A stretch of 64,000 bases of DNA from the NCBI GenBank assembly GCA_050291245.1, contig JBNKJP010000044.1, positions 1-64,000 of the forward strand, read 5' to 3'. Of this stretch, positions 34,261 to 43,460 are shown piece by piece (the stretch's first letter is position 1; each line of letters starts with the position of its first letter). The position numbers were made by a program, and so were the translations under genes. The notes beneath the pieces are model-generated. The model did no database searches and was not told the origin of the DNA. It saw only the letters and a list, made by a program, of their open reading frames with translations. The DNA is from Thiodiazotropha sp050291245 (GTDB lineage: Bacteria; Pseudomonadota; Gammaproteobacteria; Chromatiales; Chromatiaceae).

Positions 34261-37041
34261 ATGATGCTTTTTCGAATGAAAAACCTCAGCAGTACTATCA
34301 CTATAATACTCCTTTTATTTTTTTTGGTTGCCTGTGGTTCTGAATCGAATTTAGGTTCTGACTCATCTAGTAATGACCAAACAGAAACGGGTACCGGTGA
34401 AGCGGACACTGATAACGGTGGATCGAACAGCGATACCGGTGGATCGGACAATGACACCGGCGGATCGGACGCTGATACAGGAGGATCGGACGCTGATACC
34501 GGAGGATCGGACGCTGATACCGGAGGATCGGACGCTGATACCGGAGGATCGGACGCTGATGCCGGCGGATCGGACGCTGATGCCGGCGGATCGGACACTG
34601 ATACCGGCGGATCGGACACTGATACCGGCGGATCGGACACCGATACCGGTGAAACGGATGCTGATAACGGTGATACGAATACAGGCTCAGACTCAAATCA
34701 AACCAAGGCGGCATCGGTTATTAGTCCAGAACCTGTAATTATCAGCTGGCCTTTAACTAAGGCTTACCCTGGAATTGAATACAATATCCGTCTTGGTGTT
34801 ATTGGCGGAAGCTTTCCTTACCAATACACGCTTGACTTGGGGCCTGCCGGAATGCAGGTTTCTGATAATGGCACAGTGACTTGGACGCCCGGTGTTGATC
34901 TTGAAGGTCAATCATACGATGTTTCTCTTCAGGTAGAGGATACCCTGCATCAGACAGTAACCCAGAATTTTAATCTAACCGTTACACAATCCGGTTTTGT
35001 CTTTGTTTCAGAAGAGGGTAATGATGATACAGGGACAGGCTCTTTTGATCAGCCCTGGGTGACGATTAACAAAGCACTTGCGAGTGGTGGCGGTGATGAC
35101 TTTCTCTATGTGCGCGGAGGCTCTTACACTGGGGCGTGGCGTTTTCAACCAAACGGTCTTAACAAGCTGGCGGCTTATCCTGGCGAGACGGTTGTGGTAG
35201 ATTACAATCTTGAAAATGGCACGGACATCTACGGATCTCAAACCTATATTGATGGTTTCGAGATCCACAATATCCGGAATAAAGCTTTCAAGGTGGATGG
35301 CGGTAAATCAGATAGTGGTTCGCTGCAGTCGCAAATTGTGTTGCGACGCAACCACATGCACCATTTATACGATAATTCAAATAACGAAAACCCATCGTTT
35401 CTCTATTTCGGTGATCATGATCCGGACGATCGGATCAATAAATACAACTACAATATTATCCAGAATAATTCTTTTCACGATCTATTCGATCGAGGCTCTG
35501 GCATCAATGGTGATGACGTGCCCGGGTATTATCACGGTGGTTCCAATGTCTGGTACAACGTTGGTAACTCCCTGTATGAAGATAATATCGTACACGACAT
35601 TGATGGCTATGGGCTGAATGATAAGGATGACGGCTACAAAAACACATATCGTGGTAACCATTTTTACGATATTCATTTTTATCCGAATGCTCAAGAGTCT
35701 GCTCCCGGACTGTTGCTGGCCAATCAAATGAGTCACGATGGTGGGGAAGTTTTGTACAATATCTTCGAAAATAAACTAACCATGGGTTGGCAGCCTGGCT
35801 ATATTGCCAATGTTGAAATACACCATAATACTTTTTATCGTGCAGGAATCACTTTTCGCGGGTTTCTGGCTGAAGAGAAGAGTGACAACTTCATTACATA
35901 CAATAACCTGTTTGCAGAAGCGGAATTTGTCGATGACGGTAAAAACCCGTACACCTATACCGCAGAAACGGAAAAAGTGTTTGACAAGGCGAGCTTTGAT
36001 TACAACCTGATCGGAACCGGCAGTGATTATATCTGCTTTAAGTACTATGGGACGTATATAACCTTCGCTGACTGGCGAACCACCTATGAGAAAGGTGTGC
36101 ATTCTATATTGGCTGATCCGAAGCTTATCAATCCGGCAAACGGTAATTTTCAACCCGCATCAGATTCGCCTGCTTGTGGTGCGGGCTCTGATGGTGGTGA
36201 TATTGGCGCCATGCCTTGTGCGAGTTTTGATAACACAAGTGATCTTCAGATTCCTCAGGGAGCCAAACGGGTAGCATCACCAACATTTACATTTCAAGAC
36301 GATTTTGAAAATGGTGAGAATGACTACTTTTGGGGAGGTTCGTCGAGAGGCAGTGCCTACTCTTACTTTGGTGAGGGGGATGTAACAGAGCCATCTAACC
36401 ATGTATTAAAATTTAATTATACCCCCCAAGGCGAACATTCCTGGAGCCAACGCGATTTTCATCTGCCCCAGGTCACTGAGGCCGCGTTCTTATACAGGCT
36501 TTATACGCCGGCAAACTATGGTAATCCCGTGGAGAGTAACAACCAGAAATTGTTACTCGTGTGGTCAGGAGAATATGGACTCAATAATGAGGGCCTGACG
36601 TTTGACAGTGAAATGTTTAATGACAGTCAAAATTCAGGAAAAATCCCAACGATTGCTGCCGGTATTACCGATGAGGGTAGCACTGGCGGCAACAGAGGGC
36701 ATATTCACCGTAGCGAGGGTAATGAAGAGCTTGCGGTCGCATTTCAGGATGGCCAGTGGCACGATATGTATATCTACGTCAAAGCTGCCCCTTCACCTGA
36801 TGAGTACGGCAGCATGGAGGTATGGCGTGACGGTGTTAAGCTGATCAGCACGGATGATGATCTTGATATCGTGACCGGTGGCTGGTGGGTTGAGGCCCAC
36901 CAGCCACCTAGCGAGGTTATTGGCTATGTTAATGGCTTTAATTATATCGACCAAGGGTACTTTATGGGCTGGTGGAATCGTGCCAATCTAACTGAGCCGG
37001 TAGTTTTTCAGATGGATGATTTGAACGTTATGGCGAAGTAA
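34261..37041 (+). CDS. Lipoprotein with heptapeptide repeats, Ig-like, beta-helix and lectin-like domains
   Basis: A 926-residue surface lipoprotein (lipobox LVACGS, C25). Residues 53-129 are 11 tandem GGSDADT-type heptapeptides. An Ig-like domain of the He_PIG type follows (about 150-245), then a right-handed parallel beta-helix (about 250-650) rich in short N-x-I/H-x-N turns (for example NNSFHDLFDRGSGIN) as in polysaccharide lyases and pectinases. The last part (about 675-926) is a beta-sandwich resembling concanavalin-like lyase or lectin domains. Likely function: binding or cleaving an acidic polysaccharide. The substrate is unknown and catalytic residues were not identified. Confidence 0.75.
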   Translation: MMLFRMKNLSSTITIILLLFFLVACGSESNLGSDSSSNDQTETGTGEADTDNGGSNSDTGGSDNDTGGSDADTGGSDADTGGSDADTGGSDADTGGSDADAGGSDADAGGSDTDTGGSDTDTGGSDTDTGETDADNGDTNTGSDSNQTKAASVISPEPVIISWPLTKAYPGIEYNIRLGVIGGSFPYQYTLDLGPAGMQVSDNGTVTWTPGVDLEGQSYDVSLQVEDTLHQTVTQNFNLTVTQSGFVFVSEEGNDDTGTGSFDQPWVTINKALASGGGDDFLYVRGGSYTGAWRFQPNGLNKLAAYPGETVVVDYNLENGTDIYGSQTYIDGFEIHNIRNKAFKVDGGKSDSGSLQSQIVLRRNHMHHLYDNSNNENPSFLYFGDHDPDDRINKYNYNIIQNNSFHDLFDRGSGINGDDVPGYYHGGSNVWYNVGNSLYEDNIVHDIDGYGLNDKDDGYKNTYRGNHFYDIHFYPNAQESAPGLLLANQMSHDGGEVLYNIFENKLTMGWQPGYIANVEIHHNTFYRAGITFRGFLAEEKSDNFITYNNLFAEAEFVDDGKNPYTYTAETEKVFDKASFDYNLIGTGSDYICFKYYGTYITFADWRTTYEKGVHSILADPKLINPANGNFQPASDSPACGAGSDGGDIGAMPCASFDNTSDLQIPQGAKRVASPTFTFQDDFENGENDYFWGGSSRGSAYSYFGEGDVTEPSNHVLKFNYTPQGEHSWSQRDFHLPQVTEAAFLYRLYTPANYGNPVESNNQKLLLVWSGEYGLNNEGLTFDSEMFNDSQNSGKIPTIAAGITDEGSTGGNRGHIHRSEGNEELAVAFQDGQWHDMYIYVKAAPSPDEYGSMEVWRDGVKLISTDDDLDIVTGGWWVEAHQPPSEVIGYVNGFNYIDQGYFMGWWNRANLTEPVVFQMDDLNVMAK
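34417..34647 (+). repeat. 21-bp tandem repeat encoding GGSDADT
   Basis: Eleven 21-base units (GGAGGATCGGACGCTGATACC type), four of them in the middle nearly identical. The unit is in frame, so copy changes would lengthen or shorten a flexible stalk. The reverse strand also stays open because the unit is a multiple of three. That explains the long antisense frames here, which are not genes. Confidence 0.9.
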
Positions 37042-37052
37042 GCGCCAGGCTG

Positions 37053-38126
37053 TCATGATAGCAACGCGACACTCTTCACCTGGGCATACAGCGCCATGCC
37101 CTCGTGAATCCCCAGGCCCATGGCGGAACGGCGGGTGATGCGTGATAACAGTGTCTGGCCATCTTCCAATTCAAGGCGTACCAGCATCTGAGAATGGCTG
37201 ATATCGTGAGTGTCGATCACCCGGCAAGGGAGGATATTCAGAATGCTGGTGTCGGCGTGGGCGTGCATCGACAGACTCACGTCCCGGGCCTGGATCTGTA
37301 CCCGAGCGTGCCGTCCCACGGGCAGGTCCTCTCGGGAGACCGCCACCCGGTTGCCTTGCAGGGAAACCCAGGTGAGATGGTAGGTGTGATCATGGGAAGC
37401 GATATACCCCTCCAATAGGGCCGAGGCGTCGTCATAGCCGGACAAGGGCAGATCAAGCCGGGTCAACAGGGGGGCGGCCATACCTGAGGCAACGACCCGG
37501 CCCTGGTCCAGCACGACCATATGATCCGCCAGACGGGCCACCTCGTTGGGGTCGTGGGAGACATACAGGGAGGGAATGCCGAACTCGTCGTGAAGGCTCT
37601 CCAGGTAGGGCAGGATGGTCTGTTTAGCACCATGATCGAGTGCCGAGAGGGGTTCGTCCATCAACAGCAGTTGCGGGCTGGTGAGCAGCGCCCGGGCGAT
37701 CGCGACCCGCTGCCGCTCACCACCCGAGAGCCGGCGGGTCGCACGGGTCAACAGAGCGGCAATGCCGAGCAGTTCCACCACATCGTGGAAGGGGATCCGC
37801 TGCTGCTCTTTAGGTACCCGCCGCATGCCGTATTCCAGGTTGCGTTTTACCGAAAGATGAGGAAACAGGCTGGCTTCCTGGAACACATAGCCCAGGGGGC
37901 GTCGATGGGTGGGTACGAAACGGTTCTCGTCCTGCCAGACTTGGTCGTTTATGCGGATGTAGGCCTGAGGCGCCCGCACCAGACCGGCCACGGCTCGTAA
38001 CACACTGGTCTTGCCGGAACCGGAACGACCGAACAGGGCGGTTACACCCTGGGCTGGGGCCGAGAATGCCACGTCCAGGTCAAAATGGCCGAGTCGGCTC
38101 TTGATAGAGACCTCGATACCGCTCAT
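37053..38126 (-). CDS. modC: Molybdate ABC transporter ATP-binding protein
   Basis: A 357-residue ABC ATPase with Walker A GRSGSGKT (about 33-40), signature LSGGERQR, Walker B LLLMDEPLSALD, and a C-terminal molybdate-binding TOBE/Mop-like domain (about 285-355). It energises molybdate import with ModB. The ATG overlaps the stop of modB by four bases. Its 3' end is duplicated at 30257-30436. Confidence 0.92.
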   Translation of the reverse strand: MSGIEVSIKSRLGHFDLDVAFSAPAQGVTALFGRSGSGKTSVLRAVAGLVRAPQAYIRINDQVWQDENRFVPTHRRPLGYVFQEASLFPHLSVKRNLEYGMRRVPKEQQRIPFHDVVELLGIAALLTRATRRLSGGERQRVAIARALLTSPQLLLMDEPLSALDHGAKQTILPYLESLHDEFGIPSLYVSHDPNEVARLADHMVVLDQGRVVASGMAAPLLTRLDLPLSGYDDASALLEGYIASHDHTYHLTWVSLQGNRVAVSREDLPVGRHARVQIQARDVSLSMHAHADTSILNILPCRVIDTHDISHSQMLVRLELEDGQTLLSRITRRSAMGLGIHEGMALYAQVKSVALLS

Positions 38127-38803
38127 GGCTGATGGCTCCGGGAGAGTTTTCCGTTGACTAGATAGAGGATGACCAAAACGATGAAGGAGAACGCCAGCAT
38201 GCCCGCAGCCATCAGATGCGCCTGATCATATTCCATAGTTTCCACATGGTCATAAATTGCTACTGAGAGTACCTTGGTTTCGCCCGGAATGTTTCCGCCG
38301 ATCATGAGTACGACGCCAAATTCACCGACGGTATGGGCAAACGCGAGTACGGTCGCCGTAAGGAAGCCAGGCCGGGCCAATGGGACGATTACCGACAGAA
38401 AACGATCCATTGGAGAGGCACGTAGGGTAGCTGCGACTTCACCCGGTCGGGAACCCAATGACTCGAAGGCGTTCTGTAGGGGTTGAACGACAAAAGGCAA
38501 AGAGTAGAGAACCGAGGCAATGACCAGTCCGGAGAAGGTGAACGGAAGGGTGCCGATGCCCAGTGTTTGGGTCAGTTTTCCGACGGGCCCCGAGGGACCG
38601 AGCAGAATTAGAAGATAAAAACCCAATACTGTCGGTGGCAGTACAAGAGGCAGGGACACCAGCGCAGCGATGGTCTGTTTGTACCAGGTTTTGGAGAGGG
38701 AAAGCCACCAAGCTATGGGGGTGCCTACGACCATGAGTACAAGTGTGGTTGTGCTCGCCAGTTTTATGGTTAACCAGACTGGTTGCCAATCGAAAGTCAT
38801 CAA
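38123..38803 (-). CDS. modB: Molybdate ABC transporter permease
   Basis: A 226-residue inner-membrane permease with about five hydrophobic segments and the EAA-type loop SRPGEVAATLRASPMDRFLS. It lies between modA and modC on the minus strand and overlaps modC by four bases. It forms the molybdate channel. Confidence 0.92.
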   Translation of the reverse strand: MMTFDWQPVWLTIKLASTTTLVLMVVGTPIAWWLSLSKTWYKQTIAALVSLPLVLPPTVLGFYLLILLGPSGPVGKLTQTLGIGTLPFTFSGLVIASVLYSLPFVVQPLQNAFESLGSRPGEVAATLRASPMDRFLSVIVPLARPGFLTATVLAFAHTVGEFGVVLMIGGNIPGETKVLSVAIYDHVETMEYDQAHLMAAGMLAFSFIVLVILYLVNGKLSRSHQP

Positions 38804-38868
38804 TAATTCCTGAAGGTGTTTATACGGAAGGTTGAGCTCAGCTCAACTCAACCTTCCTCCGCAAGTAC

Positions 38869-39627
38869 TCAGTCAAGACCGTAACCGAATTGTTCAATCA
38901 CTTCTCGGGCGGCATCGCTTTTGAGAAATTTGAGATAGGCTTCGGCCGCGGGATTAGTCTCTCCCTTTTTCAACAGTACCGCAGCCTGCTCAATCGGGTC
39001 GTAGTATTCCGCCGGTATTTCCCAAAGACTACCTGTCTCGCCTTTCCAACCCTTGATTTGCGCGAGTGCCACAAAGCCGATTTCAGCATTTCCCGTGGCG
39101 GCGAACTGAAAGGTCTGGGCAATAGAGTCCCCTTTCACGAGTTTGGATTCGATGGACTCAAATATTCCCAAGTGTTCCATGACCTGTTTCGCGCCATAAC
39201 CGTATGGCGCGGTCTTTGGGTTTGCGATTGCAACATGCTTGAAGGTGCCGCTGGTCAGGAAATCCTGCCCTGATTGGAACAGATTGGGCTTGACGCTCCA
39301 CATGACCAATTTGCCTTTGGCATAGACAAAACGGGATCCTGGAACCGCCAGTCCCTCTTGTTCCGCTTTGATTGGGCGTTTGGTATCCGCCGCGAGAAAC
39401 ACCTCGAAGGGCGCGCCGTGTTCGATCTGGGCAAACAACTTGCCGGTGGAGCCGTAGCTGATCTTGGTGGTGTGACCGGTCGCTTTTTCAAACAGCGGGG
39501 CGATGATCTTTGTAGCGTCAGTGAAGTTGGCCGCCACGGCGATACGCACCTCCTCGGCTCCCGCGGATGAGGTGAACAGAGGCAGGCTCAAAAGGCATGT
39601 GGTGAATAGGAAGTTTCTAACTTTCAT
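38869..39627 (-). CDS. modA: Periplasmic molybdate-binding protein
   Basis: A 252-residue exported binding protein. The signal peptide ends at SSAGAEE, and the mature start VRIAVAANFTDATKI is typical of ModA. The frame is open back to 39735, but ATG 39627 with GAGGAG upstream gives a normal signal peptide. It delivers molybdate, and possibly tungstate, to ModBC. The operon order is modE-modA-modB-modC, with modE separated by 62 bases. Confidence 0.92.
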   Translation of the reverse strand: MKVRNFLFTTCLLSLPLFTSSAGAEEVRIAVAANFTDATKIIAPLFEKATGHTTKISYGSTGKLFAQIEHGAPFEVFLAADTKRPIKAEQEGLAVPGSRFVYAKGKLVMWSVKPNLFQSGQDFLTSGTFKHVAIANPKTAPYGYGAKQVMEHLGIFESIESKLVKGDSIAQTFQFAATGNAEIGFVALAQIKGWKGETGSLWEIPAEYYDPIEQAAVLLKKGETNPAAEAYLKFLKSDAAREVIEQFGYGLD

Positions 39628-39689
39628 GACAGTACTCCTCGTCATTTGTATGGATAAAGTGATTGATTCGGTTTGAGTGGTGTTATTCA

Positions 39690-40493
39690 TTAGTTGACGC
39701 CCAGGATGACGTGGGACGACTTGATCAAGGCGCAAACCTGGCTGCCTTGATCAAGCCCCATGGCCTTGGCGCTCTCCTCGGTGATGATCGCGGTGAGGGT
39801 CTTGCCCCCGTCCAGCTCAATCACCGCTTCACTGTTCACCGCGCCGTGGCGCAGTTCTCTGAGGGTGCCACAGAGGCGGTTACGGGCGCTGGTGATCAGG
39901 TTGTCTTGCGCCGGTGCGAGAATGATGAAGGAGGCCTTGATCAGGGCATAGGCCTCGCTTCCCAGGCTCAGCCCTAGCTGTTCCACCGACTCGCGGGTGA
40001 CGATTGCGGTGATCTGGTCCGTGTCGTTGATCGCCAGGGATACTTCCGAATTGACCGGTCCGCTGCTGATCATGATCACCTTACCCTGGAACTGGTTTCT
40101 GGCGCTGGTACGCATACTGAGTCTCCTGATATGTTGCTGCATTCTTTCTATGTCTCCCAGGTCCTGGGCCAGTGCCGAGGTGAACTGGCGATATTCCCGC
40201 TGCATGAGCCGGAAGCTCTCGATGAGTGTGCGGCCTGCCGGTGTCAGTTCCGTGCCGCCACCGTGTAGGCCGCCGGGATTCTTCGCCACCAGGGGCGAGT
40301 CCCACAGGTTGTTTAACTCGTCCACCGCGTCCCAGGCGGAACGGTAGCTGATACCGATCTGCTTGGCGGCGGCCGAGATCGAACCCAGGGCATCGATCTG
40401 TTCCAGCAGATGGATTCGCTTGCTGGTGATGTCTCCGCCCTGATCGCCACTCAGATGAAGATCGGCGGTGATGAAGTGCGAGCGTTGCGGCAT
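39690..40493 (-). CDS. modE: Molybdate-responsive transcriptional regulator
   Basis: A 267-residue ModE: an N-terminal winged helix-turn-helix (about 1-110, ISAAAKQIGISYRSAWDAVDEL) and two tandem Mop/TOBE domains (about 130-195 and 200-266, ending MGLDQGSQVCALIKSSHVIL) that bind molybdate. In E. coli, ModE with molybdate represses the mod operon. A palindrome of the type GATATGCAA-N5-TTGCATAAC lies about 50 bases upstream and is a good candidate for its operator. Confidence 0.92.
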   Translation of the reverse strand: MPQRSHFITADLHLSGDQGGDITSKRIHLLEQIDALGSISAAAKQIGISYRSAWDAVDELNNLWDSPLVAKNPGGLHGGGTELTPAGRTLIESFRLMQREYRQFTSALAQDLGDIERMQQHIRRLSMRTSARNQFQGKVIMISSGPVNSEVSLAINDTDQITAIVTRESVEQLGLSLGSEAYALIKASFIILAPAQDNLITSARNRLCGTLRELRHGAVNSEAVIELDGGKTLTAIITEESAKAMGLDQGSQVCALIKSSHVILGVN

Positions 40494-40542
40494 GTCTGGT
40501 TATCCTGAGTGTTTGGGGGGTTATCCGGGAGTTCATTAGTTA

Positions 40543-40600
40543 GCGATATGCAAAATGATTGCATAACCCTATGCAAAAAAACTCTAAACATCGTTATGCA
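40543..40600. promoter_or_regulatory. Candidate ModE operator
   Basis: The inverted repeat GATATGCAA / TTGCATAAC (40545-40567) and further TATGCA elements at about 40570 and CGTTATGCA at 40592-40600 lie upstream of modE. The CG-TAT..ATA-CG layout resembles ModE boxes, but the inner bases differ from the E. coli consensus. Confidence 0.45.
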
Positions 40601-40865
40601 AGCAAGATGCCAGACGTGACGATTATAGGATTTTCAGTGGGTTGCGGAGATATTAATGGGCTGGATTCTGTGGGATCCATGACATTTGTAGGTTCTGAGA
40701 CATTCAGGTCCCCCCCGCGGGGCGGGTTGTTTCAGAAGCGTGCCGTGCAGGTTGGATTGCGTCGTGCGGTCAGCCGGGCGCGATGCGCTTGGGCTGGGTT
40801 TGCGCCCAAATCGATCTGCACGGAGCGGACGGCTCTCGCCTCCGGCTGCTCCGGCAGAGATGAAC

Positions 40866-41066
40866 TCAGTTGCTGCTTCTGACGGCGTCGAAATCGTCGG
40901 CGATCATCAGGTTACTGAGGAAGAACGCCTTGGTGGATGCGCCTTTGCGATGTTGTGTCTTTTCCTTATGGATGGGGCATTCGTGGGGCTGCCAATCGCA
41001 GGCGGTTCCGCTTACCACGAGGTGGGGGCATTCTTTGCAGCAGGATAATTTGTAGGGGGAAGCCAT
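40866..41066 (-). CDS. Small cysteine-rich protein
   Basis: A 66-residue protein with six cysteines near the N-terminus arranged as SCCKECPHLVVSGTACDW then HECPIH, suggesting a metal- or disulfide-stabilised knuckle, followed by a basic linker and a helical C-terminus (STKAFFLSNLMIADDFDAV). ATG 41066 is preferred over the longer frame from 41111, which adds an unlikely hydrophobic stretch. It lies upstream of modE on the same strand, 370 bases away. No family was recognised. The spacing of the cysteines supports a real gene. Confidence 0.55.
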   Translation of the reverse strand: MASPYKLSCCKECPHLVVSGTACDWQPHECPIHKEKTQHRKGASTKAFFLSNLMIADDFDAVRSSN

Positions 41067-41110
41067 GTCTGTTCTCACATTAATCAAAATGTAACACTTA
41101 AAAATTAGCA

Positions 41111-41589
41111 AATTAACAAAGCATTACAAGCAAATATTGAGGTTGTTTCGATTATCGATTCCGTCACTTGTTCCTTAGGGTTCGGGTAAACCTTGGTCTG
41201 TCTTGGTTCACGGGCAATCCTGGAGGAGGCGGTGGTGTCTAAAATTAGGTGACTCAATCAGTTAGTCGGCCAAATGTTGACAATGTTTAAACTTGAGACC
41301 GTCTAAAAGTGGCTCTATCCGTACCGGTAAGCCGGAAATATTTAAAACCGTTCAGATGGATTGCTAAAATGTGCGCCATTTCGCATTTTTTGGCGCCCCG
41401 GTCCTATCTGACGGATTGTGTATACTGGGCGAAATGGCGGGGTAGCTTCTCATGGCACTGACTGATCCGACTGCCTGGCGGTGGGATATTCCGGCATACG
41501 CCGGAATGACGAAAATCCAGCGTATCATCTTAAGTAAGTGTCATTCGGGGTAGCGCCCTGTCCCGCAGGACTTACCCGACGGTCTGACC
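41111..41589. other. Intergenic region upstream of gspA
   Basis: No gene was found. It contains AT-rich upstream DNA of the cysteine-rich protein, a possible promoter (TTGACA at 41278), and a reverse REP copy (41484-41511) followed by CTTAAGTAAGTGTCATT (41530-41546). Confidence 0.5.
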
Positions 41590-43377
41590 ATGTTTCATGA
41601 CTTTTTCGGAATTACCGAGGATCCGTTTTCCATCACCCCGGATCCCAAGTACCTCTATCTGAGCGAACGCCATCGCAACGGCTTCGCGCATCTGCTGTTC
41701 GGGGTGACCGAGGGCGGAGGGTTCGTCCAGTTGACCGGTGAAGTCGGCACCGGCAAGACCCTGCTGTGCCGCAAACTTCTGCAGCAACTGCCCCGGGCGG
41801 TGGACGTGGCCTATATCTACAATCCCCGGATGAGCCCGTTGGAGTTGGTCGCCACGATCTGTGATGAATTGAGGGTCCTGTATCCTCTGGCCTGCAACAG
41901 CATCAAGGAGATCGTCGATTTTCTCAATGCCTATCTTTTGGAGAGCCATGCCCAGGGACGGCATACGGTGGTGATCATCGATGAGGCGCAAAATCTGAGC
42001 ATCGATGCCCTGGAGCAGATTCGCCTGCTGACCAATCTGGAGACCTCTACCCAGAAACTCCTGCAGATCATTCTGGTCGGGCAGCCGGAACTGAAGCAGC
42101 TGCTGGTTCGTCCCGAACTCCGGCAGTTGGCCCAACGGATCACCGCCCGATATCACCTGACCCCGCTGACCCGTGATGAAACCCGGGCCTACATCCGCCA
42201 CCGCCTGCAGATTGCGGGTCTCGACCAGCCGGTGTTCACCCCGGCTGCCCTGCGCCGGATACACAGGCTCAGCGGCGGTATTCCCCGCCTCATCAACATC
42301 CTCTGTAGCCGGAGTATGTTGTCGGCTTTCGCCCGGCAGGAGCGGCAGGTCACCCGTCTCATAGTATCCCGGGTTTCCCGGGAACTCTCGGGTGAAGCGT
42401 TGGTAAGGCCCGGCCAACAGCGTTGGCCGTGGATACTGGCGGGGGGTGTGCTGAGTGGTGTTCTGGTTCTGCTCTCGCCCCGGTTTGCCGTCGGTCCGGA
42501 AGACCCGGGCGGTGGTATCGAGTTGGCTGCTCAGACATCGTTGTCCGCCGATTCCTTTCCCGAGGCATACCCGGAAAAACCGGTGTCCCCCCGAGCCGAT
42601 CCGGCGACAGAGCCCGGGGTTCCTTCGGGGCTGCCTCCCACCGGGTCAGGATCCCAGGCGGGGGGCTCGGCGGCGACCGGGGTGGCGGCAGAATCCGTCC
42701 CGCCCGGGCAGGATGCGAACCCCCCCGCCGTCACGGATCCCGAGTCGCCGGATCGGCAGGATCTTGAACCCCTGATCAAGGATCAGCAGGATGCCTTTAC
42801 CACCCTGTTCGGATACTGGCAGGTTGTCTATCCGCAGGCGACAATAACCGGCACGCCCTGTGACTATGCGGAATCGGTTGGCTTGAACTGCATCTATGGG
42901 CGAGGTGGCTGGCAGACCCTGGAATACTACAATCGTCCTGCGATCCTGGAGCTGCTCGTGGGTGACGCTCAGCGGTATCAGGTCATGCTCTCGGGGCTGG
43001 GGGATGACCGGGTGACCCTCGATATCAACGGGCGCCGGTTGGATTTCAGCCGAGAGGAGATCGAGCGACTCTGGAACGGAAGCTATCTGCTGCTCTGGCG
43101 TCCCCCGAAGTTACGGCATGAGCCTTTGCAGATCGGGCAGAGTGGCGGGGATGTGGTCTGGTTGATCTCCATGCTTGATCGGGTGGAGGGGGTGAAAACC
43201 GAATACGATCCCCGTCAGGCGGTTTTCGATGAGGCGCTGCAACAGCGGGTGATCCGCTTCCAAAGACAACATGCCCTGCTGGCCGATGGGATTGTGGGCC
43301 GGCAGACCCTGATTCAACTCAATCAGTCCGTGACGGGTTCACCCCGTCCCGTATTGGTGGCTAAGCGCAATGAGTAA
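41590..43377 (+). CDS. gspA: General secretion pathway protein A (ExeA/GspA): AAA ATPase with peptidoglycan-binding domain
   Basis: A 595-residue protein. The N-terminal AAA ATPase has Walker A GEVGTGKT (50-57) and Walker B VVIIDEAQ (about 130). A single hydrophobic helix at about 280-296 anchors it in the inner membrane, with a proline-rich periplasmic linker. The C-terminal part has a C39-like region (about 405-505, YGRGGWQTLEYYNRPA) and a peptidoglycan-binding domain (about 510-590, GQSGGDVVWL...DGIVGRQTLIQL). In Aeromonas, ExeA/ExeB help insert the type II secretin through the wall. gspB follows at once. No other secretion genes are present in the window. Confidence 0.88.
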   Translation: MFHDFFGITEDPFSITPDPKYLYLSERHRNGFAHLLFGVTEGGGFVQLTGEVGTGKTLLCRKLLQQLPRAVDVAYIYNPRMSPLELVATICDELRVLYPLACNSIKEIVDFLNAYLLESHAQGRHTVVIIDEAQNLSIDALEQIRLLTNLETSTQKLLQIILVGQPELKQLLVRPELRQLAQRITARYHLTPLTRDETRAYIRHRLQIAGLDQPVFTPAALRRIHRLSGGIPRLINILCSRSMLSAFARQERQVTRLIVSRVSRELSGEALVRPGQQRWPWILAGGVLSGVLVLLSPRFAVGPEDPGGGIELAAQTSLSADSFPEAYPEKPVSPRADPATEPGVPSGLPPTGSGSQAGGSAATGVAAESVPPGQDANPPAVTDPESPDRQDLEPLIKDQQDAFTTLFGYWQVVYPQATITGTPCDYAESVGLNCIYGRGGWQTLEYYNRPAILELLVGDAQRYQVMLSGLGDDRVTLDINGRRLDFSREEIERLWNGSYLLLWRPPKLRHEPLQIGQSGGDVVWLISMLDRVEGVKTEYDPRQAVFDEALQQRVIRFQRQHALLADGIVGRQTLIQLNQSVTGSPRPVLVAKRNE

Positions 43378-43460
43378 CCGTACGGTGAATAGGCCCACAG
43401 GTCGAGAGGCTGGGTTTTTAACCCGGTCTGTGTGCCGCTTGGCGGTTGCAAGGGGGCGAG

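Noticed and set aside
34417..34647. CRISPR-like array
   Set aside because: Units are contiguous, in frame and without spacers; it is a coding tandem repeat.
34242..34738. Open frames on both strands in the 34.4-34.7 kb repeat
   Set aside because: A 21-base tandem repeat keeps several frames open at once; only the lipoprotein frame continues into folded domains.
30257..37053. Integrative element with attachment sites
   Set aside because: Direct modC-end repeats are present but no integrase, excision gene or exact att core is visible, so only a recombination-bounded block is claimed.
40690..40865. GC-rich stretch as a possible molybdenum-cofactor riboswitch or structural RNA
   Set aside because: No match to a known motif could be made by eye and no gene follows in the right orientation.
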